34,629 nt of DNA from the NCBI GenBank assembly GCA_031551725.1, contig JAVBNF010000068.1:1-34629 (forward strand), written 5' to 3'. The notes under the pieces are model-generated. The model did not search any database. It was given only the letters and a program-made list of their open reading frames with translations, and had not been told where the DNA came from. Shown here in pieces: positions 24,605 through 32,003 of this stretch; position 1 is the stretch's first letter; every line of letters starts with the position of its first letter. The translations under genes were made by a program, and so were the position numbers. The DNA is from JAVBNF01 sp031551725. Its GTDB lineage: Bacteria > Bacteroidota > Bacteroidia > Bacteroidales > P3.

Positions 24605-25402
24605 ATGGACAAAAACATTTCTTTTCAAAATAAAAACATTCACTACACCGACGTGGGAAGCGGTCATGTTTTAGTGCTGATTCACGGATTTATGGAGAGT
24701 ACTTTTTTGTGGACCCGATTTTCAGAAAGTTTGAGTGCCTTTTTCCGTGTTATTTGTATTGATTTGCCGGGACACGGACAAACAGATATTTTCGGCGAAG
24801 TACATCCCCTACCCTTACAAGCACAATGTATTAATGCCGTTTTGGAAAATGAAAAAATAGAAAAATGCGTTATCATCGGACATTCGATGGGTGGTTATGT
24901 AACGGCACAATTTGCTAAAGATTTTTCGCAAAAAGTGCAAGGTTTCGGATTTTTCCACTCACATACCATGGCTGATAGCGAACATACGAAAGAGTTTCGC
25001 AATCGCACGATTGAGTTGCTTCGTCAAGATCGCAAAGGTTTTATCACGCAATTTATTCCCGATTTATTTGCCGAAGAAAATGCCGCCAAATTTCCAAACG
25101 AAATTACAGATTTAACAGAACGTGCCAAACAAATGCCGGTAGAAGCTATTATTGCATCACAAATCGGCATGCGCGACCGCGAAGATTTGACAAGTGTTTT
25201 GCAAAATACAAATACGCCGGTGATGTTTATTTTGGGCAAACACGACACTAAAAGCAATGTTCAAAAGATTTTAGACCTTCAAACGCAACTACCTAATCAT
25301 ACTGAAATTCTTATCGTTAATACAGGCCATATGGGTTTCTATGAAGCGGAGGCAGAGACGATGGGCTTTGTGAAAAACTTTGTTTTTAGCTCCTTTGGAT
25401 AA
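24605..25402 (+). CDS. Alpha/beta-hydrolase
   Basis: A 265-residue alpha/beta-hydrolase fold enzyme without a signal peptide, so cytoplasmic. The oxyanion-side motif is VLIHGFMES (about 24-32). Next comes DLPGHGQTD (about 53-61), the nucleophile elbow GHSMGGY with catalytic Ser94, a probable acid in FILGKHDTKS near 214 and the catalytic His in NTGHMGFYE near the C-terminus. Substrate cannot be told; esterases, lactonases and haloperoxidase-like enzymes share this frame. The ATG at 24605 is chosen because the longer reading from TTG 24542 consists of a palindromic repeat and lacks family similarity. The stop codon is the start of the repeat arm of element 4. Confidence 0.85.
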   Translation: MDKNISFQNKNIHYTDVGSGHVLVLIHGFMESTFLWTRFSESLSAFFRVICIDLPGHGQTDIFGEVHPLPLQAQCINAVLENEKIEKCVIIGHSMGGYVTAQFAKDFSQKVQGFGFFHSHTMADSEHTKEFRNRTIELLRQDRKGFITQFIPDLFAEENAAKFPNEITDLTERAKQMPVEAIIASQIGMRDREDLTSVLQNTNTPVMFILGKHDTKSNVQKILDLQTQLPNHTEILIVNTGHMGFYEAEAETMGFVKNFVFSSFG

Positions 25403-25520
25403 CGGGGAAATAGACAAACGAGAGAACGGGAAAACGAGAGAACGGGGAAACGAGAGAACAGGAAAACGAGAGAACGGGAAAACGAGAGAACAAGAGAACA
25501 GGAAAACGAGATAACGGGAA
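25403..25520 (+). repeat. Left inverted-repeat arm of four-helix-bundle element 4
   Basis: Tandem units of the form GAGAACGGGAAAAC with variants (GAGAACAGGAAAAC, GAGAACAA), about eight in a row, starting right after the hydrolase stop. The reverse complement of the same units fills 25902-25981. Confidence 0.88.
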
Positions 25521-25540
25521 TATATAAAAGTAAAAAATAT

Positions 25541-25900
25541 ATGAAAACACATAAAGATTCTGAAATTTGGAAAAAGGGTATTGCTATGGTAAAGTCTATT
25601 TATCAAGCAACGCAATCTTTTCCGAAAGAAGAAGTATATGGCCTAACGTCTCAAATGCGTCGCGCCGCTGTTTCTGTCCCTGCAAATATTGCCGAAGGCG
25701 CCGGACGAGCTTCTCAAAAAGAATTAAGACAGTTTTTATATATTTCATTGGGATCTTTATCAGAACTTGAAACATTAACTATTATCGCCAGAGATTTACG
25801 TTTTATCAGTGAAGAAATATGCTCAGAAATAACAACTGAAATTATCTCATTAATAAAAATGATTTCAAAATTTATTAAAACCATCGAAGCCTCCCTGTAG
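25541..25900 (+). CDS. Four-helix-bundle protein (IVS / S23 family), element 4
   Basis: A 119-residue protein with the classical family signature: DSEIWKKGIAMVKSIYQAT at the start, then QMRRAAVSVPANIAEGAGRA and ELRQFLYISLGSLSELETL. This copy matches the family consensus (SIPxNIAEGxxR, LxxALGSxxELE) best of the four and is only distantly similar to elements 2 and 3. It is therefore an independent member rather than a recent duplicate. It lies between the hydrolase gene and pyrH, in sense with both, inside a long inverted repeat built of tandem GAGAACGGG-type units. No promoter element is seen in the AT-rich 20 bases before the ATG. Confidence 0.92.
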   Translation: MKTHKDSEIWKKGIAMVKSIYQATQSFPKEEVYGLTSQMRRAAVSVPANIAEGAGRASQKELRQFLYISLGSLSELETLTIIARDLRFISEEICSEITTEIISLIKMISKFIKTIEASL

Positions 25901-25901
25901 C

Positions 25902-25981
25902 TCCGTTCTCTCGTTTTCCCGTTCTCTCGTTTTCCCGTTCTCTTGTTCTCTTGTTCTCTCGTTCTCTCGTTTTCCTGTTCA
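25902..25981 (+). repeat. Right inverted-repeat arm of four-helix-bundle element 4
   Basis: Units CGTTCTCTCGTTTTCC with variants, complementary to the left arm at 25403-25520. About 80 bases can pair with small slips. It begins two bases after the stop codon of the small gene and ends 29 bases before the pyrH ATG. Confidence 0.88.
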
Positions 25982-26010
25982 CCTTTAACCTTTTACCAAA
26001 ACAGAATCTT

Positions 26011-26718
26011 ATGAAATACAACCGAATCCTTCTAAAACTCAGCGGCGAATCACTGATGGGCAACCAACAAACGGGTATTGATCCCGAAGTTTTAACGGCG
26101 TATGCTGCAGAAATCAGGGAAGTTGCGCAAGCCGGCTGCCAGGTAGCCATCGTAATCGGCGGAGGCAATATTTACCGCGGATTGCAAGGTGCAGCCAAAG
26201 GCATGGATCGTGTGCAAGGTGATTATATGGGCATGCTCGCAACTGTAATCAACAGCATGGCGCTTCAAGCCGAACTGCAAAAACAAGGCGCAGAAACAGC
26301 TTTGTTATCCGGATTATCCATCGATCCCATTTGTGAGGAAATGAGCCGCCAGCGCGCAAAAAAACACTTAAAAGAAGGAAAAATTGTAATTATTGCCGCC
26401 GGAACCGGAAATCCGTTTTTTACGACCGATACAGGCTCCGCTTTGCGCGGAATTGAAATCGAAGCAGATGTGCTTTTAAAAGGCACGCGAGTAGATGGCG
26501 TTTACACTGCTGACCCGGAAAAAGATCCGAAAGCCACAAAATTTTCAACCATTACGTTTGATGATGCTTACGCGAAAGACCTGCGTATTATGGATTTAAC
26601 CGCATTTACGCTTTGCAAAGAAAACAATCTGCCAATTTATGTTTTTGATATGAATACCAAAGGAAATTTGAAAAAGGTAGTGATGGGCGATGCTATCGGA
26701 ACATTGGTGACAAAATAA
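26011..26718 (+). CDS. pyrH: UMP kinase
   Basis: A 235-residue cytoplasmic enzyme phosphorylating UMP to UDP with ATP; the bacterial form is a hexamer of the amino-acid-kinase fold. Seen: the opening YNRILLKLSGESLMG (phosphate-binding Lys and Gly), VAIVIGGGNIYRG near residue 48, DYMGMLATVINSMALQ near 70, GTGNPFFTTDTGSALRG near 130-148 and DGVYTADPEKDP near 165. The start at 26011 is used because an upstream in-frame ATG (25951) would read through the repeat arm of element 4. Length is normal for the family. Its end faces a YceI-like gene across a shared terminator. Confidence 0.96.
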   Translation: MKYNRILLKLSGESLMGNQQTGIDPEVLTAYAAEIREVAQAGCQVAIVIGGGNIYRGLQGAAKGMDRVQGDYMGMLATVINSMALQAELQKQGAETALLSGLSIDPICEEMSRQRAKKHLKEGKIVIIAAGTGNPFFTTDTGSALRGIEIEADVLLKGTRVDGVYTADPEKDPKATKFSTITFDDAYAKDLRIMDLTAFTLCKENNLPIYVFDMNTKGNLKKVVMGDAIGTLVTK

Positions 26719-26738
26719 AATTTTATGCATAAAAATAA

Positions 26739-26776
26739 AAAAAGCAGGGGCTCAAAATTCTGATCCCCTGCTTTTT
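26739..26776. terminator. Bidirectional intrinsic terminator between pyrH and the YceI-like gene
   Basis: GCAGGGG (26744-26750) pairs with CCCCTGC (26765-26771). It is flanked by an A-run on the left and a T-run on the right, so it works as a rho-independent terminator for both convergent genes. Confidence 0.85.
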
Positions 26777-26787
26777 ATGTGTATTGT

Positions 26788-27423
26788 TTATTCTTTTGCC
26801 GAAATGTGGATAACAATCCTCATTTCATCATCGATAAACTTATCTTTTATGTCCTTGAAAACATTTTTGGAACCGTAATTTACGCCCCAAATGGTGCGGT
26901 CGAGCGTGATAGTGTCGGTTTGAGCCGAATAAACATCTCCATTTTGTGCAACTTTAGCATTGAAATCAATGTTCTTGGTAACTTCTTTCAATGTTAAATT
27001 ACCGTGGATTTTAATATTTTCATTATCTATCTTATCCACCGAAGTGATTTCAAATTTTCCTTCCGGATATTTTTCAACATCAAAGAAATCGGGACTCTTA
27101 AGGTGGCTGATCAACATTTCGTTCATTGATTGGGTAGTCAAATCCAAATTCACAATCGTAGCCATGTCAATCACAAATTTTCCGCCCAACAATTGATCTT
27201 TATTAACGACAATTTCTCCCGATTTCAAAGCGATTGTTCCATGATGTCCGCCGCCGGGCTTATGTCCGAACCATTCGATATGCGTATCGGCCGGATTCAC
27301 TTGCAAAGTTTTACCTTCAATTTGATTAACATTTTGCGCATCGGCAAGTTGTTGTTTGTTACCACTTTTGCACGAAAATCCGAGAAACGCCAAAATCGTG
27401 CAGCAAAGAACTAATTTTTTCAT
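26788..27423 (-). CDS. YceI-like lipoprotein
   Basis: A 211-residue exported lipoprotein with lipobox GFSC (Cys18). After a short linker the mature protein is a YceI domain, the lipocalin-like beta-barrel that holds an isoprenoid chain in characterised relatives. Typical pieces are ADTHIEWFGHKPGGGHHGTI (about 45-64), GGKFVIDMATIVNLDL, LKSPDFFDVEKYPEGKFEIT (about 108-127), IHGNLTLKEVTKNIDF and DRTIWGVNYGSK near 175. Ligand is not known here; polyprenol carrier or stress-linked roles are reported for the family. The gene stands alone, convergent with pyrH and separated from the MORN-repeat gene by 54 bases. Confidence 0.9.
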   Translation of the reverse strand: MKKLVLCCTILAFLGFSCKSGNKQQLADAQNVNQIEGKTLQVNPADTHIEWFGHKPGGGHHGTIALKSGEIVVNKDQLLGGKFVIDMATIVNLDLTTQSMNEMLISHLKSPDFFDVEKYPEGKFEITSVDKIDNENIKIHGNLTLKEVTKNIDFNAKVAQNGDVYSAQTDTITLDRTIWGVNYGSKNVFKDIKDKFIDDEMRIVIHISAKE

Positions 27424-27477
27424 AACTTTTGTTTGTTTGGTTTTTATAACTTAACAACAAACGATCAACGAAAAAGT

Positions 27478-29007
27478 TCAATTCCCTAAATAAGCATCAA
27501 TGCGAACGTTGTCGTAGCGGATTTCTTCGCCTTTTTTGTAAACGACGCGGACATAAAGATTGCCGCCCTCGTCGTATTTGCGCCAGGTGCCGTCGCGCTC
27601 GCCCATACGGTAGCGGCCTTCTTCGCGAACTTTTCCATTCGGATAGTAGTAAGTGTGAAAACCATCTGGATTTCCATCTTTGTATCCGCCGGAAAAACTA
27701 AGCTGTTTCTTATCCCTATCGAAATAACTCTTCCACGCGCCTTTTTTCTCGCCGGCGTGGTATTTGCCTTCGCTATACTCTTTACCTGTGTAAACATACC
27801 AAAAACCTTCTTCCGTGCCCTCAATATAATCACCCTGCGCAATAATTCGTCCGTTATCGTCGTATTCGGTCATCTCGCCATCGGCTTTTCCGTCCAGATA
27901 ATTTTGCACAACATGCAAACTGCCGTCGGCGTGATACCAGCGCCATTCGCCGGAATATTTGCCTTTATTATCGTACTCGCCTTCTTGTTCAAGTTTCCCA
28001 TTTTCGAAAAAGAATTTCCATTCACCGGTACGGTTCCCATTTCGATAATTTCCGCTGGCTTTCAATTTCCCGTCGGGATAAAATTCTTGCCAAAAGCCTT
28101 GCGCACGGCCGCGGGCATCCACAATGCCTTCGCCTTTTATTTTGCCGTTTTCGTACGTATAACTTTTGATGATTTTACCGGCTGTATCATATTCACGACG
28201 AACACCTTCCGGCTTCCCTTCGGCATTATAAGCCGCTACAACTTTGGGCTGACCATTCGGATAATAATCCGTCCGTACATCCATTTTCTGCAATTCGGGC
28301 GCTTGCGTTTCGAGTTCGTCGTTGATATATTTTTCGATTTTGATAAGAATTCCGGCGGTGTCAAAACTTTTAAAATAGCCGTTTTTCTTATCGTTGAGGT
28401 AAGTTCCTTCGAGTGAAAAAACATCGCTATCCGGATAGAAAAATCGCCACATTCCCTGTTTAAGTCCGAATTTGTCTTTGCGATTAATAATATCACGAGA
28501 AATCACAAACCCATTGCGGTAAACGGTCATACAAACAATTGTACCGGATGTATCAAATTCTTTTTCCAGACCTTGTTCCACAACATTTTCAAAAAACGTG
28601 ATTTTTTTAAGGTTTCCGTTTAAGAAATAAATTTTACGAACGCTGTCGCGGATATCATTAAAAAAATATTCTTCAATAATATCGTTCTTGGTAAACGTTT
28701 TTTGCAAACCGTTTTTTTTGCCTTCGGCGTAAGTAATAAGCGTGGTTAATTGGCTGTCTTTATAGAATTTCCAAACGCTGTCGAGCAAATAATTTTTACG
28801 GTTGCCTTCGGAAACAAGTTCTCCTTTTTCGTTAAACGATTTCCAATAACCATCGGGCTTCCCTTTGCGCAAAAAACCTTCGGAGGAAACTGCGCCGGAA
28901 GAATAAAAGAATTGTTTGAAAATAAGAGAGTCTTGGGCAAAAAGAGTGCACGAAAAACAAATAAATAGACAGAGGAATGCTGTTTTTATTTTACTACTTA
29001 CTGTCAT
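27478..29007 (-). CDS. Secreted MORN-type (YwqK-like) repeat protein
   Basis: A 509-residue protein with a type I signal peptide (cleavage expected after LFAQ, about residue 25). It is almost wholly built of roughly 21-to-24-residue units of the type GxxxGxWxxYxxxGxL. Nine regular units are visible in the second half, for example GFWQEFYPDGKL, GEWKFFFENGKL, GEWRWYHADGSL and GTWRKYDEGGNL. The first half has looser units. This is the MORN_2/YwqK-like repeat, common in exported Bacteroidota proteins; databases often label it an antitoxin on weak grounds. The ATG overlaps the hepT stop by one base (TAATG), so it is translationally coupled to the toxin gene and is the last gene of the purL operon. 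Function unknown; a surface or adhesion role is a guess. Confidence 0.85.
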   Translation of the reverse strand: MTVSSKIKTAFLCLFICFSCTLFAQDSLIFKQFFYSSGAVSSEGFLRKGKPDGYWKSFNEKGELVSEGNRKNYLLDSVWKFYKDSQLTTLITYAEGKKNGLQKTFTKNDIIEEYFFNDIRDSVRKIYFLNGNLKKITFFENVVEQGLEKEFDTSGTIVCMTVYRNGFVISRDIINRKDKFGLKQGMWRFFYPDSDVFSLEGTYLNDKKNGYFKSFDTAGILIKIEKYINDELETQAPELQKMDVRTDYYPNGQPKVVAAYNAEGKPEGVRREYDTAGKIIKSYTYENGKIKGEGIVDARGRAQGFWQEFYPDGKLKASGNYRNGNRTGEWKFFFENGKLEQEGEYDNKGKYSGEWRWYHADGSLHVVQNYLDGKADGEMTEYDDNGRIIAQGDYIEGTEEGFWYVYTGKEYSEGKYHAGEKKGAWKSYFDRDKKQLSFSGGYKDGNPDGFHTYYYPNGKVREEGRYRMGERDGTWRKYDEGGNLYVRVVYKKGEEIRYDNVRIDAYLGN

Positions 29008-29354
29008 TAAACAAAAGTATTTGCTAAAACCACCAAGTTTTCACGTAAATCTGCAAGTCTTGTGGTGATCGTTTGCCAAACAATTCGCTCATTTATTTGA
29101 TAATACCCATGTACCAAAACATGACGCATTTTGATCATGTCATCCCATTCAATTTGAGGATTTGCTTTTACAAAATCTTTTGTAAGCGCATAAGCTACTT
29201 CGCCTATTATTTCAAGGTTTTTCACAACAGCAAAACGCAGCATTTTATCATTAACATATTCCTCAAATGTTTTTTCATTTACAAATTCGGAAATATTATC
29301 AATGGCTTCAATAATATGATTGATTCGTTCTTTATTTCTAATTTCTTCTCTCAT
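29007..29354 (-). CDS. hepT: HepT-type toxin RNase
   Basis: A 115-residue all-alpha HEPN protein. The catalytic motif Rx4HxY is seen as RHVLVHGYY near residues 77-85, characteristic of the toxin half of HepT/MntA modules, which cleaves RNA. The start overlaps the end of mntA by 17 bases and its stop overlaps the start of the MORN-repeat gene by one base. In this family the antitoxin inactivates HepT by adding AMP to the tyrosine of the Rx4HxY motif. All motif residues are present, so the toxin looks intact. The module lies immediately behind purL on the minus strand and probably shares its promoter. Confidence 0.92.
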   Translation of the reverse strand: MREEIRNKERINHIIEAIDNISEFVNEKTFEEYVNDKMLRFAVVKNLEIIGEVAYALTKDFVKANPQIEWDDMIKMRHVLVHGYYQINERIVWQTITTRLADLRENLVVLANTFV

Positions 29355-29634
29355 AAATTAGAATTTTATCGTGTTCAGCACTTTGTTTTGCAAAAGGTTT
29401 TAAATAGCCGCTTTCAACTAAATCGACACTTTTCCCCGTTATTTTTTCAAGCTCATTAATAATATGAGCATACTGAAGAAGTGTTATTTGAGAATTTTTG
29501 GAAAACTCAACAAGCAGATCAATATCGCTTTGCTTCGTTTCCTCGCCGCGGGCGTATGAACCAAATAACCACGCCTTGTCAATCGGTTGACTTGCCAAAT
29601 AGCTTGATATTTTATTTGCCAAATCCGCATTCAT
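29338..29634 (-). CDS. mntA: MntA-type minimal nucleotidyltransferase antitoxin
   Basis: A 98-residue nucleotidyltransferase of the minimal type, with the signature GSYARGEETKQSDIDLLVEF (about 25-44). This is the GSx10DxD motif that binds metal and nucleotide. It modifies the partner toxin HepT with AMP and so neutralises it. The gene starts three bases after the purL stop and overlaps hepT by 17 bases. The full motif suggests an active enzyme. The pair could also serve in phage defence, as in other HEPN/MNT modules, but nothing here shows that. Confidence 0.92.
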   Translation of the reverse strand: MNADLANKISSYLASQPIDKAWLFGSYARGEETKQSDIDLLVEFSKNSQITLLQYAHIINELEKITGKSVDLVESGYLKPFAKQSAEHDKILIYERRN

Positions 29635-29637
29635 CCC

Positions 29638-31872
29638 TTACGCCTCCATCACACTCTCGATACTCTCGTCGTAAGCCGTTTTGTAATCGGAAATTTTGCC
29701 GAAAGGCTCTTCGTCAACTACCACTTTACCGCCGGTAACATGGCCGATATAAATCGAAGGCACACCGGTTTCCATCATGAATTCTACAAATTCTTCTTCC
29801 ATGCCCGGATCTACCGAAACCACCACACGACTTTGCGATTCGCCGAATAAGAAAGCATCCAAACGGATTTCGCTGTCGGTAATAATATCAAATCCCAAAT
29901 TGTTCGGGAATGCCGATTCTGCAAGGGTTACAAACAATCCGCCATCGGAAATATCGTGCGCCGAAAGAATTAATTTTTCATTGATCAATCCTAAAACTGC
30001 ATTTTGTACGGCAAATTCTTCATCCAGCTCCATATACGGCGGCGGAGATAGTTTTACACCGCGGTAGTTGTATAAATATTCGGAAGAATTGATGTCTTCA
30101 CGTGATTTTCCAAGCAAGAAGATGGCATCCCCTTTTTTGCGGAAAGCCAATCCCATGTGATGTTGTTTGTCCAAAAGTCCCACCATACCGATGGTTGGCG
30201 TAGGATAAACTGCTTCGGGTTTCTTTTTGCCGATGGTTGTTTGATTGTAAAAGCTCACATTTCCACCTGTTACAGGTGTTCCGAACATTTTACAAGCATT
30301 CGTCATCCCTTTGATAGCGCCCACAAATTGCCAGTAAATTTCCGGATCGTAAGGATTCCCGAAATTCAAACAGTTGGTAATCGCAGACGGCTGTCCGCCC
30401 GTACAAACGATGTTGCGCGCAGCTTCCGCCACAGCGATTTCCGTACCTTTCATCGGATTTGCATGTACATAGCGAGCATTGCAATCAACAGTCATTACCA
30501 AAGCGCGATCAGTGTGTTTTAAATTCACAACCGCAGCATCCGACGGCTTGTTAGTACTCATGTTTTTGGTTCCAACCATGGAATCGTATTGCTTGTAAAC
30601 CCAACGTTTGGAAGCAATATTCGGTTGTTTAATCAAATATTGAGCTACTTTTTTAGCTTCATCCAATTCCAAATCCGGAACGGTTTTAATATTGAATTTT
30701 TTCGATTGCTCGAAATATTTTGGTTCTTTGTATTTACGTTCATAAACAGGAGCTCCGCCGCCCAATACCAAAGAAGGAGCAGGAACATCAGCCACCAACT
30801 TCCCTTCCCAATAGAAGTTCAAGCGATCGCCTTTGATTACTTCGCCGATTTGCGCGCAATTCAATTCCCATTTATCGAAAACGGCTTGTACTTTTTTCTC
30901 TTGACCTTTTTTCACCACGATAAGCATACGCTCTTGCGATTCGGAAAGCAAGATTTCCCAAGGCTCGATGTTGCTTTGACGCAACGGAACTTTATCCAAA
31001 TCAATTCGCATACCGTGTTCGCCTTTTTCCGACATTTCGGAAGTAGAGCAGATGATTCCGGCAGCACCCATGTCCTGCATCCCCACAAGAGCGCCGGTTT
31101 TGATGACTTCGAGGGTTGCTTCGAGCAAAAGTTTTTCTTGGAACGGATCGCCTACTTGGATCGATGGAATATCGTTAGCGGAATCTTCGGTAATATCGGC
31201 AGAAGAGAATGTAGCGCCGTGAATACCGTCTTTGCCGGTTGCGGAACCTACGATGAACACAGGATTTCCAACGCCTTTCGAAATGGCAGATACCAAATCG
31301 TCTTTATGCATGATCCCCACCGACATGGCGTTTACCAATGGATTTGTAGAATAGCAAGGATCGAAATAAACTTCGCCGCCCACAACAGGAACACCGAATG
31401 CATTTCCGTAGTGAGAAATTCCTTTCACGACGCCTTTCATCAACCATTTGGTATGGGCTTCTTCGAGATTCCCGAAGCGTAAAGAGTTCAGTTGAGCAAC
31501 GGGACGTGCACCCATGGTGAAAATATCACGGTTGATACCGCCCACACCGGTTGCAGCGCCTTGAACAGGTTCCACAGCACTTGGATGGTTATGCGATTCG
31601 ATTTTGAAAACACAAGCGTAATCATCGCCAACGTCAATCATCCCGGCATTTTCCTTGCCCGGTTCCACCAACATTTGCGGACCGTCTTTAGGCAATGTTT
31701 TCAACCATTTGATCGAGTTTTTGTAAGATGCGTGTTCCGACCACATCACAGAGAAGATGCTCAACTCCGTGAAATTCGGCGTACGGCCGAGAATTTCTTT
31801 GATTTGTTCGAATTCCTCGGGCAACAAGCCGAGTTCTTTTGCAGTTTCTACGGTTACTTTTTTTGTGCTCAT
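29638..31872 (-). CDS. purL: Phosphoribosylformylglycinamidine synthase, small PurL type
   Basis: A 744-residue cytoplasmic enzyme of purine synthesis converting FGAR to FGAM. Its length marks the small PurL form that works with PurS and PurQ; neither gene is in the window. Seen: GRTPNFTELSIFSVMWSEHASYK near residue 29-51 (N-terminal ATP-site residues), KIESHNHPSAVEPVQGAATGVGG near 90-112, MGARPVAQLNS, DMGAAGIICSTSEM near 280 and the second-half GTPVTGGNVSFYN, as expected for the internal duplication of the AIRS-like fold. The protein ends before the mntA start by three bases, so antitoxin and toxin follow in the same transcript. Confidence 0.96.
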   Translation of the reverse strand: MSTKKVTVETAKELGLLPEEFEQIKEILGRTPNFTELSIFSVMWSEHASYKNSIKWLKTLPKDGPQMLVEPGKENAGMIDVGDDYACVFKIESHNHPSAVEPVQGAATGVGGINRDIFTMGARPVAQLNSLRFGNLEEAHTKWLMKGVVKGISHYGNAFGVPVVGGEVYFDPCYSTNPLVNAMSVGIMHKDDLVSAISKGVGNPVFIVGSATGKDGIHGATFSSADITEDSANDIPSIQVGDPFQEKLLLEATLEVIKTGALVGMQDMGAAGIICSTSEMSEKGEHGMRIDLDKVPLRQSNIEPWEILLSESQERMLIVVKKGQEKKVQAVFDKWELNCAQIGEVIKGDRLNFYWEGKLVADVPAPSLVLGGGAPVYERKYKEPKYFEQSKKFNIKTVPDLELDEAKKVAQYLIKQPNIASKRWVYKQYDSMVGTKNMSTNKPSDAAVVNLKHTDRALVMTVDCNARYVHANPMKGTEIAVAEAARNIVCTGGQPSAITNCLNFGNPYDPEIYWQFVGAIKGMTNACKMFGTPVTGGNVSFYNQTTIGKKKPEAVYPTPTIGMVGLLDKQHHMGLAFRKKGDAIFLLGKSREDINSSEYLYNYRGVKLSPPPYMELDEEFAVQNAVLGLINEKLILSAHDISDGGLFVTLAESAFPNNLGFDIITDSEIRLDAFLFGESQSRVVVSVDPGMEEEFVEFMMETGVPSIYIGHVTGGKVVVDEEPFGKISDYKTAYDESIESVMEA

Positions 31873-31893
31873 TCAATAAAAATGTTTAAAGAG

Positions 31894-31901
31894 CAAATTT
31901 A
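31894..31901 (-). promoter_or_regulatory. -7 element of the purL operon
   Basis: TAAATTTG on the minus strand lies 21 bases before the purL start at 31872 and fits TAnnTTTG. A clear -33 box is not seen. Confidence 0.55.
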
Positions 31902-31975
31902 CGAAAAATTTGTCTAAATAAAAACTGATTTTACATTATTAGCATAAAAACAAGCATTTATTTAAATAAAATTTC

Positions 31976-31983
31976 TACCTTTG
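31976..31983 (+). promoter_or_regulatory. -7 element for the glycosyltransferase-like gene
   Basis: TACCTTTG fits TAnnTTTG and lies 20 bases before the ATG at 32004. It makes the in-frame TTG at 31992 an unlikely start, because transcription would begin almost there. Confidence 0.6.
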
Positions 31984-32003
31984 CCGTCTATTTGTTTCAA
32001 ATT

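Noticed and set aside
25403..25981. Repeat arms of element 4 as insertion-sequence ends
   Set aside because: The enclosed gene is a four-helix-bundle protein, not a transposase. No target-site duplication is evident, and arm sequences are not shared with the other elements.
25951..26010. Upstream start of pyrH
   Set aside because: It would translate the repeat arm of element 4; UMP kinase normally starts at the KYNRILLKLSGES segment.
29007..29634. hepT/mntA as part of a larger defence island
   Set aside because: Neighbours are purL and a MORN-repeat gene. The methyltransferase is 4 kb away beyond housekeeping genes, and no other defence genes are seen.
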